A DNA stretch of 5,177 nt from an uncultured Gemmatimonadota bacterium (GTDB lineage Bacteria > Gemmatimonadota > Gemmatimonadetes > Gemmatimonadales > Gemmatimonadaceae), in NCBI GenBank assembly GCA_903894655.1, contig CAITQY010000714.1, forward strand, positions 1 to 5,177. Direction: 5' to 3'. The notes below the pieces were generated by a model that saw only the letters and a program-made list of their open reading frames with translations, searched no databases and was not told the DNA's origin. Made by a program: the position numbers and the translations under genes. Below are positions 1-5,177 of this stretch, in pieces (position 1 is the stretch's first letter; every line of letters begins with the position of its first letter).

Positions 1-620
1 ACGACCTCGTGGAGCTTGCGGCTGCGTTCGGGGCCGCGCGTGGTCGGCACAATGCAGTAGGTGCAGCGATAGTCGCAGCCGCGCTGTACCGGAATCCACG
101 CCTTCACACCTTCGAATCGACGAGCGACGACGTCCTCGTAGTGCTCTTCGAGATCGAAGTCGGTGGCGGTGAACTTCTCCCCGCGCCGCGCGCCGTCGAG
201 CAGTTCGGGCAACGCGCGATAGCCGTCGGGACCGACCACGATCGAGACATGCCGCGCCTGTTCGAGGACACGCGGGCCGAGGCGCTGGGCCATGCAGCCG
301 GTGACGCCCATAACGCTTCCGGGGCGCATGAACTTCTTGAGTTCACCGAGGCGACCGATCACACGTGTCTCGGCATTCTCGCGAATCGCACAGGTGTTCA
401 CGAGAATCACGTCGGCGCCGTCGGGCACATCGACCGCGTCGTAGCCGCTGGCGACGAGCTTGCCGTACATGAGTTCCGAATCGGCCACGTTCATCTGGCA
501 GCCGTACGTCTCGATGTACACCGTGGGGCGCGGCGCGCCGGTTACGGCAGAGCCGGTTGCGGCGGAGCCGGTTACGGCAGAGCCGGTTGCGGTATCGCCG
601 CCGACGGGCGTGTCACTCAT
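1..620 (-). CDS. miaB: MiaB, tRNA (N6-isopentenyladenosine-37-C2)-methylthiotransferase, N-terminal 206 residues (3' end beyond the left edge)
   Basis: A radical-SAM, iron-sulfur enzyme of the cytoplasm that methylthiolates i6A37 in tRNAs to ms2i6A37, stabilising codon pairing. Seen: after a low-complexity leader (residues about 10-29) the family's opening motif YIETYGCQMNVADSE starts at about residue 35. Cys41, Cys77 and Cys109 are the three ligands of the auxiliary cluster in the UPF0004 domain. Cys182, Cys186 and Cys189 form the radical-SAM CxxxCxxC (bases 54-77). The TRAM domain and most of the radical-SAM barrel lie outside the window. The ATG at 618-620 is the only reasonable start: no other ATG or GTG occurs in frame before the core, and it sits 2 nt after the stop of the preceding barrel gene with only a weak GGA upstream. 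The QMN and NTCAIRENAE motifs favour MiaB over RimO or MtaB. The N-terminal extension, about 25 residues longer than in E. coli MiaB, is unusual. Family assignment is very secure. Confidence 0.96.
   Translation of the reverse strand, partial: MSDTPVGGDTATGSAVTGSAATGSAVTGAPRPTVYIETYGCQMNVADSELMYGKLVASGYDAVDVPDGADVILVNTCAIRENAETRVIGRLGELKKFMRPGSVMGVTGCMAQRLGPRVLEQARHVSIVVGPDGYRALPELLDGARRGEKFTATDFDLEEHYEDVVARRFEGVKAWIPVQRGCDYRCTYCIVPTTRGPERSRKLHEV
538..597 (-). repeat. Tandem 15-bp coding repeat (four units) in the 5' end of miaB
   Basis: Four consecutive 15-bp units start at 538, 553, 568 and 583. Units 1 and 3 are identical (ccggttacggcagag on the plus strand), unit 2 differs at two bases, and unit 4 matches over its first ten bases. 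A 25-bp stretch (538-562) recurs exactly at 568-592, so the array also looks like a duplicated 30-bp unit. On the coding strand it encodes the pentapeptide run TGSAV-TGSAA-TGSAV-TG, about residues 12-28 of MiaB, just ahead of the conserved core. Because the unit is a multiple of three, gain or loss of copies would keep the reading frame. It probably forms a flexible, non-catalytic linker. Confidence 0.9.
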
Positions 621-622
621 GG

Positions 623-1789
623 TCAGTTCCGCGGACGGATCTGGATGCCGATCCCGAGCAGCCACGCGGTTTCCTTGAGGCCGCTGCCGGACAACGTGCG
701 GTTGGCGCGCTGCACCGAGAGGTCGAGTGTCGCGTCTTCGCCGGCCACCGGGACGCCGAGTCCGGCCGTGAGACGGTTCTCCTTGGCGATCTGTCCCAGG
801 ACGCCGAACGGGAGCTCGTTGCGGGCGTACCCCGCGCGCACGAGCAGCGGGAGGCCGCGAACCTTGGGACCGGCCACTTCGGCACCGGCATGCCAGTTCG
901 TGGCGTCGGTGGCGGAGGTCGAGGACGAGCCCAGTGAGGCCATCTCGGACCACGCAATCTCCTCCATGCCGATGGCGAAGACCGAGCCGGCGATCCCGTC
1001 ATAGCGCAACGCCACGCCGGTGCGCGTGGGCACGCTGGCCCTCGAGACAATCGTGTCGCGAATACGCGCGTTGAGTTCGTTGCCGCGGCGGTAGGACGCG
1101 AGCGCCGTGAATCCCTTGCCCAGCGTGGCTTCGCCACCGACCGACAACGCGGTGCCGAAGTAGGTCACGCGAGACGAGTCGAGCACACTGCCGAAGGCGA
1201 GCGTATCGGCGAACGTGCGCTCACGCGTAGCCTTGTTCTCACCGGTGTAGAGATGTCCCGCGACACCGACGCGAAACCGCGACGAAATCTGCCAGCCCGC
1301 GCCGGCGCGGAGGTCGTTGATGGCCCCGCGCACTTCGGTCTGATCGCTGGTGGGCACCGACTTACCATCGATCACCGCACTGCCGGTCGTGGTGGTCGCG
1401 AAGGTTCGGTCGAGAAAGCTCGTGGCACTAATGCCAACCGCCACGCCATGGCGCGCCGGGAAAATCAGCATGATGAGCGGGACGCGCTGCAGCGCGCTCT
1501 TCTCACTCACACCATTCAATGTGAGCTTGCGCAGTTCCGGTTCGGCCTGCGCGGTGATGACAGTGCGGGCGAGACCACCAAGCGCCGCCGGATTGGTCGG
1601 CGTGAGGGCGTCGAATTCCGCGAAGGCGCCGCCGGTTCCGTTGGTGCGCACGCTGCCGCCGCCCACGGGATACCCGAAGCCCAGCATACTGATGGAGCCC
1701 TGCGCGCTGGCCGTGTGCGACACCACCAGAGCGGCGAGCAGTGCCCAGGAGGTAGACGCAACGAAGGATCGGAGTCGAGTGCGGATCAC
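623..1789 (-). CDS. Predicted outer-membrane beta-barrel protein, FadL/PorV-like in appearance, function unknown
   Basis: A 388-residue exported protein that I do not recognise by name. Residues 1-29 are a Sec signal peptide: basic RTRLR start, hydrophobic WALLAALVV core and a probable AxA cleavage site (ASA before Gln30). The mature part begins with a Gly-rich stretch and then GGAFAEFDALTPTNPAAL (about residues 53-70), which recalls the 'GGA...NPA' N-terminal region of FadL/OmpP1- and PorV-type barrels. The rest alternates short amphipathic strands with polar turns (for example RFRVGVAGHLYTGE, ALRYDGIAGSVFAIGMEEIAW, LLVRAGYARNELPFG) and ends in a strand, WLLGIGIQIRPRN. There are no cysteines. 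The start is GTG at 1787-1789, overlapping the stop of the lipoprotein gene by 4 nt (GTGA) with no visible Shine-Dalgarno, so translation is likely coupled. Barrel nature is inferred from strand pattern and signal peptide; substrate or partner cannot be read from sequence. Confidence 0.82.
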   Translation of the reverse strand: MIRTRLRSFVASTSWALLAALVVSHTASAQGSISMLGFGYPVGGGSVRTNGTGGAFAEFDALTPTNPAALGGLARTVITAQAEPELRKLTLNGVSEKSALQRVPLIMLIFPARHGVAVGISATSFLDRTFATTTTGSAVIDGKSVPTSDQTEVRGAINDLRAGAGWQISSRFRVGVAGHLYTGENKATRERTFADTLAFGSVLDSSRVTYFGTALSVGGEATLGKGFTALASYRRGNELNARIRDTIVSRASVPTRTGVALRYDGIAGSVFAIGMEEIAWSEMASLGSSSTSATDATNWHAGAEVAGPKVRGLPLLVRAGYARNELPFGVLGQIAKENRLTAGLGVPVAGEDATLDLSVQRANRTLSGSGLKETAWLLGIGIQIRPRN

Positions 1790-3081
1790 GGGAGGACAAA
1801 CTCCGAACGCGGGAGATAAGTGATTCGCAGACGCGGGCGCAGACTGACGGGCGCTTCGCTGGAGTAGAAGCGCAGCTCAGCCGGCTGCGCGCCCTCGAGA
1901 CCGATCTTGAAGGCAATGGCCCGCGGGACGTTCGTGGGCAACGTGCGCCAGGTGCGCGCGAGCGCCAGCACATTCACCGCCCGCACGCCGGCCGACGACG
2001 GCACCAGCAGCGTGGAGTCGACGCCGGCAAACGAACCGGCCGCGGCCAGATCGAGAATACGACGCAGGTCGGTCACGAGACTCGTTGTCGTCGGCACCAG
2101 GGCAAAGAGACCGACGGAATCCGCCGCATTGCCGAAGCGCGATACCTGCTGGGTCAGCAGCACATCGGCGCGCACGATCGTGCTCGAATCGGTGATACGC
2201 GACGGCACGTTGAAGCGCAGGTACGAGCGGTACGCGGGGAACCCGCCCACGACCAACGTGTTTACTCCGGGCGGCGGCGACGAGAGATCACTCAACATGT
2301 AGACCGCGTACGCCAGTTCGGCGTCGGCCGTCGCGTTGGGCACGATCGTGCTGGGCGAAATCTGCTGCGGCGCGTACGTGGTGTCGGTACTCGGATCGAA
2401 GACGACCGTCGGCGCACCGACGCCGGACACGAAGGCCACCGCGCGGAGCTGACCGGATCCACCACGGATGCGCACGCCGAGTCGCAGTCGACCCTTCGCG
2501 GCAATCTTGGCGGCCATCACCGTCTTGGAGAACGGAATGCGGAGCGAGTCACCGATCTCGGCGGGCGTCACCACCAACGAACCGATCTTGCGATCCGCCC
2601 GAAAGAGCGACCGCACGACGGCGGCGACCGAATCAGACGCGGTGGTATCGACGTCGTACACCTCGAGCGTCACGGGCGCGTTTCCGCGACGGCCCGTGCT
2701 ATCGAGCTGGAATCGCAAGTACACCGAGTCGACGGTCGTGATCGAGTCGACCGTGGCACCCTTGTTCGGACTGAACACCGCCGGCAACGCGTCGAACCGG
2801 AGGATGGCGCTGGTGACGACCGTGTCGGGGCGATTGGCGATCAGGACGTAAGGCGACAGGCCGAGCGCCGGATAGCCGCCGAGCGAGCTGTCGAGGACGA
2901 CCGCATCGACAATGGTGTCGCGGAAGGACTCCGCCTTCGACGGACACAACGACGGGCAGGTCGCGCCACCATCGAGGGACTCCGTGCACGCCGCAGCCGT
3001 GACGGCCGCGAGGACGAGTCCGCACAGCAGGAGAGGGCCGCGGAAACGCGGCCACGAGGTAAATCGAACGCGCTCAGGCAT
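1786..3081 (-). CDS. Predicted lipoprotein with two DNRLRE-like beta modules, function unknown
   Basis: A 431-residue envelope protein. Residues 1-31 form a signal peptide (basic start to about Arg14, hydrophobic LLLCGLVLAAVTAAA), followed by Cys32 in an AAAC context, a permissive lipobox, so lipid anchoring is likely but not certain. Two more cysteines (Cys42, Cys46; CPSLC) lie just after it and none further on. Module 1 (about 78-230) has SAILRFDAL, VYLRFQLD, VTLEVYDVD and closes with LRAVAFVSG...PTVVFDP. Module 2 (about 275-428) has SYLRFNVPSRI, RADVLLT, and the closing pattern LRFYSSEAP...LRPRLRITYLP. These resemble DNRLRE domains of secreted proteins, usually adhesive or carbohydrate-associated. 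The chosen ATG (3079-3081) overlaps the cdd stop by 8 nt and places the signal peptide near the N terminus; an in-frame ATG at 3150 would add 23 Arg-rich residues inside cdd and is unlikely. The stop overlaps the next gene. Role unknown; a partner role with the adjoining barrel is inference. Confidence 0.85.
   Translation of the reverse strand: MPERVRFTSWPRFRGPLLLCGLVLAAVTAAACTESLDGGATCPSLCPSKAESFRDTIVDAVVLDSSLGGYPALGLSPYVLIANRPDTVVTSAILRFDALPAVFSPNKGATVDSITTVDSVYLRFQLDSTGRRGNAPVTLEVYDVDTTASDSVAAVVRSLFRADRKIGSLVVTPAEIGDSLRIPFSKTVMAAKIAAKGRLRLGVRIRGGSGQLRAVAFVSGVGAPTVVFDPSTDTTYAPQQISPSTIVPNATADAELAYAVYMLSDLSSPPPGVNTLVVGGFPAYRSYLRFNVPSRITDSSTIVRADVLLTQQVSRFGNAADSVGLFALVPTTTSLVTDLRRILDLAAAGSFAGVDSTLLVPSSAGVRAVNVLALARTWRTLPTNVPRAIAFKIGLEGAQPAELRFYSSEAPVSLRPRLRITYLPRSEFVLP
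2985..3081 (-). other. Signal peptide and lipobox region of the lipoprotein
   Basis: Codons 1-32 of the lipoprotein gene encode a positively charged start, a hydrophobic segment of about 15 residues and the putative lipidated Cys32. The -3 to -1 residues are Ala-Ala-Ala rather than the classical Leu-Ala-Gly/Ser, which weakens the lipobox call. The residue after the cysteine is Thr, not Asp, so the inner-membrane retention signal known from enterobacteria is absent and outer-membrane sorting would be expected under that rule. Confidence 0.65.
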
Positions 3082-3472
3082 TCTCGAGCGAAGCAGGCGT
3101 GAATGGCGCGGGCAACAGTTCCGCCAGCGACCAGCACGCCGTGAGCCCATCGGGCGTCACGGCGAAGATTTCGAGCGCTGGGGCGAACTCCACCAGCGCC
3201 TGTCGACAGATTCCACATGGTGGGGTCGGCGCAACGGCCGCCGACGTAATCACGATGCGTACAAACCGACGCGCCCCGGTGGCAATCGCCGCGCCAAGCG
3301 CGACGCGCTCCGCACAGATCCCGGCCGGATACGACGCGTTCTCCACGTTACAGCCCGCAAACACGCGCCCGTCGTCCGTTTCCAGCGCGGCGCCCACGGG
3401 ATAGTGCGAGTACGGGCACCAGGCATTGGCGCGCGCCGCGTCAGCAGCAGTGCGCAGATGGTCGATGCTCAT
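3074..3472 (-). CDS. cdd: Cytidine deaminase, homotetrameric type
   Basis: A zinc hydrolase of pyrimidine salvage that deaminates cytidine and deoxycytidine to uridine and deoxyuridine in the cytoplasm. At 132 residues it has the usual length of the small tetrameric class. Seen: PYSHYPVGAAL (about 20-30), the nucleoside-binding CNVENAS (41-47), CAERVAL with Cys53 and the proton-shuttling Glu55, and PCGICRQ with Cys86 and Cys89. Cys53, Cys86 and Cys89 are the three zinc ligands, at the same numbers as in the Bacillus subtilis enzyme; the CAE form, instead of HAE, marks the tetrameric class. The ATG at 3470-3472 overlaps the deoB stop as ATGA; an in-frame ATG at 3532 lies inside deoB and would add 20 residues unlike the family. 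No clear Shine-Dalgarno precedes it, so coupling to deoB is likely. Placement beside deoB fits a nucleoside-salvage unit. The C-terminal tail (APFTPASLENA) is intact. Confidence 0.97.
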   Translation of the reverse strand: MSIDHLRTAADAARANAWCPYSHYPVGAALETDDGRVFAGCNVENASYPAGICAERVALGAAIATGARRFVRIVITSAAVAPTPPCGICRQALVEFAPALEIFAVTPDGLTACWSLAELLPAPFTPASLENA

Positions 3473-4650
3473 GCGTGCAACAGGCCCGGCAGAAACGACG
3501 TGCCGAGGCCGCGCCACGACAGACCGAACCACTCGGCCACCGTCGCGCCCACATCAGAGAACGTATCCCGCGCACCCACGGGTCCACCGCGCACGCGCGC
3601 GCCGACCATCAGCAGCGGCACGCGCTCGCGCGCGTGGTCGGTGGATGGCGTGGTGGGATCGTTGCCGTGGTCGGCGGTGATGAAGAGCAGGTCGTCCTCC
3701 CGAAGTGCGGCCAACAGGCTCGGCAGGGCGCGATCGAACGCTTCGAGCGCCCCCTGAAAACCATGGACATCGTTCCGATGTCCGAATAACTGATCGAAAT
3801 CTACCAGATTGGCAAAGCAGAACCCACGAGGCGCCGAATTCAGCCACTCGAGGATCGCCGACACCCCGTCGGCGTTGTCCGCGGTATGCCGGGAGGTAAT
3901 GCCGCGGCCGGCGAAGAGATCGTCCACTTTCCCGACCCCGCTCCGGGGAATGCCCGCCTCAGCCAGTGCGTCGAGGAGCGTGACACCGGGAGGCTGAATC
4001 GAGTAGTCACGCCGGTTGCCGGTACGCGTCCATGCGCCTGAAGTCCCCACGAACGGGCGGGCAATGACCCGCGACACGTCGTGCGGGGCCACCAGTTGCT
4101 GGCGGGCGATGTCGCAGGCGCGGTACAGCTCCTCGAGAGGAATCCACTCCTCGTGGGCCGCGATCTGGAAGACGGAGTCGGCCGACGTATACACGATCCA
4201 CGCCCCGGCTTGCCGGGCCTGCTCGGCGAAATCGGTTATCACCGCCGTCCCGCTGGCCACACAGTTCGCGATCACCGGACGACCGGTCGCCCGCTCGAAC
4301 GCCTCGATGACACTCGAGGGAAAACCGTGCGGATAGGTCGGGAACGGCGTCGCGAGGTGGAGGCCGGCGAGCTCCCAGTGTCCGGTGGTCGAGTCCTTTC
4401 CCATCGACCGGGGGATCAGCGTGCCCCACGCCCCGATGGGATGGGCCGCCGGCTCGACGCCCATAATGGACGCCACGTGTCCCAGTCCGAGACGGGCCAG
4501 ATTGGGCAGATCGAGTCCTCCCACCGCCCGCGCCACGTTGCCAATCGTGTCGCTCCCCGCGTCGCCGTAGGCCGCCGTATCGGGGGCCTCGCCGCATCCC
4601 ACGCCGTCGAGCACCAGCAACAGCGCGCGGCGACTTGTGGTCTCGGTCAT
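3469..4650 (-). CDS. deoB: Phosphopentomutase
   Basis: Interconverts (deoxy)ribose 1-phosphate and (deoxy)ribose 5-phosphate, linking nucleoside phosphorolysis to central carbon metabolism. It is a cytoplasmic di-manganese enzyme of the alkaline-phosphatase superfamily. Length 393 residues is typical. Seen: LLVLDGVGCGEAPD with metal ligand Asp15; GKDSTTGHWELAG around the phospho-nucleophile position, residue 87; the cap-domain ASGT and YTSADSVFQIAAHEE (about 154-168); RPFVG and TRTGNRRDY (about 198-216); VDFDQLFGH with Asp286 and His291; ITADHGNDP with Asp327 and His328; TDH with His339. All metal ligands expected from the Bacillus cereus structure are present. The odd point is Ser87 (codon at 4390-4392) where B. 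cereus (Thr85) and E. coli have threonine in KDT. Ser could serve as nucleophile, so activity is still expected. The ATG (4648-4650) overlaps the alr stop as ATGA; the next gene, cdd, overlaps its stop likewise. No Shine-Dalgarno is evident. Confidence 0.97.
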   Translation of the reverse strand: MTETTSRRALLLVLDGVGCGEAPDTAAYGDAGSDTIGNVARAVGGLDLPNLARLGLGHVASIMGVEPAAHPIGAWGTLIPRSMGKDSTTGHWELAGLHLATPFPTYPHGFPSSVIEAFERATGRPVIANCVASGTAVITDFAEQARQAGAWIVYTSADSVFQIAAHEEWIPLEELYRACDIARQQLVAPHDVSRVIARPFVGTSGAWTRTGNRRDYSIQPPGVTLLDALAEAGIPRSGVGKVDDLFAGRGITSRHTADNADGVSAILEWLNSAPRGFCFANLVDFDQLFGHRNDVHGFQGALEAFDRALPSLLAALREDDLLFITADHGNDPTTPSTDHARERVPLLMVGARVRGGPVGARDTFSDVGATVAEWFGLSWRGLGTSFLPGLLHA

Positions 4651-5177
4651 GGCTGGCTCGATGGGAGGGGACGGGACGGCACGCGCAGGGCGAGGCCGAC
4701 CAGGAGTTCGTACGGCGACAGGTCAGCCATCTCGGCCACCTGTTCGGTGCTGATCGTCGCCGCGCCATCGGTCCCGATGAGCGTCGCCACATCGCCGACG
4801 GCGCACGGGACGTCGGTGACATCGACCATGATCATATCCATGGTGACCCGACCCGCGACGGGGCAACGTACCCCACCGATCAGCACCTCGCCGCGATTGG
4901 ACAGGTGCCGGCGATATCCGTCGGCGTACCCCGCCGAGAGCGTCGCGATTCGAGACGGCCGCTGGGCGGTCCAGGTGGCGCCGTAGCTCACGGTCTCGCC
5001 GGGCGCGACGTCGCGGATATCGATGAGGCGGGCCCGTAAGTGCACCACCTGCTTCAGGCCGAGCAACTCGCTGAACATGCCGCCGTACACCGCGATGCCA
5101 GGACGGGCGAGCGCACCGGGCGAGAGACGCGTGCGACTGGCGATCCCGGCGCTGTTGTCGCTGTGTCGGAGCACCGC
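4647..5177 (-). CDS. alr: Alanine racemase, C-terminal 176 residues (5' end beyond the right edge)
   Basis: A PLP enzyme interconverting L- and D-alanine, supplying D-alanine for peptidoglycan. The visible frame is open to the window edge, so the true start and the PLP-binding lysine region lie outside; a GTG at 5172-5174 is an internal valine, not a start. Seen (numbering from the first visible codon): HSDNSAG (5-11), where Asn and Ser match the phosphate-contacting NS of the family's HxANSA motif; RPGIAVYGG with the conserved Arg; SYGATW and RIATLSAGYADGY (about 76-88), whose first Tyr (codon 4926-4928) is the catalytic base from the second subunit, equivalent to Tyr265 of Geobacillus Alr; LSNRGEVLIGG; GRVTMDMIMVDVT, with the active-site Met-Asp; PYELLVGLALRVPSR near the end. 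The complete beta-barrel C-terminal domain is present and undamaged. The last four bases overlap the deoB start. Biosynthetic (alr) versus catabolic (dadX) use cannot be told, but the housekeeping setting favours alr. Confidence 0.95.
   Translation of the reverse strand, partial: AVLRHSDNSAGIASRTRLSPGALARPGIAVYGGMFSELLGLKQVVHLRARLIDIRDVAPGETVSYGATWTAQRPSRIATLSAGYADGYRRHLSNRGEVLIGGVRCPVAGRVTMDMIMVDVTDVPCAVGDVATLIGTDGAATISTEQVAEMADLSPYELLVGLALRVPSRPLPSSQP

Larger units (their letters stand above)
1..5177 (-). other. Probable single transcription unit alr-deoB-cdd-lipoprotein-barrel-miaB
   Basis: All six genes point the same way and adjoin with overlaps of 4 nt (4647-4650), 4 nt (3469-3472), 8 nt (3074-3081) and 4 nt (1786-1789), then a 2-nt gap (621-622). 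There is no room for an intergenic promoter or an intrinsic terminator, and no hairpin followed by a T run is visible at any junction. Any promoter of the unit should lie upstream of alr, outside the window; promoters inside coding sequence cannot be excluded by eye. The start codons lack a strong Shine-Dalgarno (upstream bases are mainly pyrimidine-rich or mixed), so stop-start reinitiation is the likely way the downstream genes are translated. Confidence 0.75.

Noticed and set aside
538..597. CRISPR-like or mobile-element repeat
   Set aside because: The units are contiguous 15-mers without spacers, in frame inside miaB, so they are a coding tandem repeat.
9..1004. Long plus-strand open frame of 331 codons opposite miaB and the barrel gene
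   Set aside because: Its product is low-complexity and Ala/Gly/Arg-rich, including a GYGRAGCG run created by the miaB repeat read in antisense. The opposite strand carries a recognisable MiaB and an exported protein. Long antisense frames are expected at this GC content.
3082..3150. Upstream ATG extending the lipoprotein by 23 residues
   Set aside because: The extra residues are Arg- and Cys-rich, lie wholly inside cdd and would put a basic tail ahead of the signal peptide. The ATG at 3079-3081 gives a normal signal-peptide layout and a short stop-start overlap.
3473..3532. Upstream ATG extending cdd by 20 residues
   Set aside because: The extension lies in deoB and is unlike the family; the ATG overlapping the deoB stop puts the zinc ligands at the standard positions 53, 86 and 89.
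2912..3757. Plus-strand open frame of 281 codons across the lipoprotein, cdd and deoB
   Set aside because: Arg/Pro-rich translation without recognisable motifs, opposite confidently identified cdd and deoB; a GC-driven shadow.
4081..4986. Plus-strand open frame of 301 codons opposite deoB and alr
   Set aside because: It lies antisense to two strongly conserved enzymes and its translation has no family signature.
5172..5174. GTG as the start of a shorter alanine-racemase fragment
   Set aside because: The frame is open to the window edge and the sequence at this point is already the middle of the conserved fold (HSDNSAG), so the gene continues beyond the edge.

Overview
This GC-rich window holds six genes, all on the minus strand and packed end to end with no real intergenic space. 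Read in the direction of transcription (from high to low coordinates) they are: alanine racemase (alr, 5' part outside the window), phosphopentomutase (deoB), cytidine deaminase (cdd), a predicted lipoprotein with two DNRLRE-like beta modules, a predicted outer-membrane beta-barrel protein, and the tRNA methylthiotransferase MiaB (3' part outside the window). The junctions are a 4-nt overlap (alr/deoB), a 4-nt overlap (deoB/cdd), an 8-nt overlap (cdd/lipoprotein), a 4-nt overlap (lipoprotein/barrel) and a 2-nt gap (barrel/miaB). I see no promoter, terminator, RNA gene, insertion sequence or CRISPR array. The only repeat I can support is a short coding tandem repeat at the start of miaB.

Organism: the envelope genes (a signal-peptide barrel and a lipoprotein) imply a diderm bacterium. 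High GC, the style of the lipoprotein (many Asp/Ser/Thr/Val residues, DNRLRE-like modules) and the mixture of housekeeping genes with an envelope pair recall Gemmatimonadota or a related lineage. This is an inference from general familiarity, not a database match.

How the genes work together: deoB and cdd are both nucleoside-salvage enzymes. Cdd turns cytidine or deoxycytidine into uridine or deoxyuridine, and DeoB converts the (deoxy)ribose 1-phosphate released by phosphorylases into the 5-phosphate. Alr supplies D-alanine for peptidoglycan and MiaB modifies A37 of tRNAs; neither is tied to the others by pathway. The two uncharacterised genes between cdd and miaB are the least ordinary part of the window. 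One encodes a predicted lipid-anchored two-module protein and the other a cysteine-free barrel of FadL/PorV-like appearance. They share a 4-nt overlap, which makes a functional pair plausible but unproven.

The points most worth a second look are this lipoprotein/barrel pair, a serine in place of threonine at the phospho-nucleophile position of DeoB, and a pentapeptide-repeat N-terminal extension on MiaB. Otherwise the window is ordinary chromosomal housekeeping sequence, and I did not find a clear new defence or mobile system in it.
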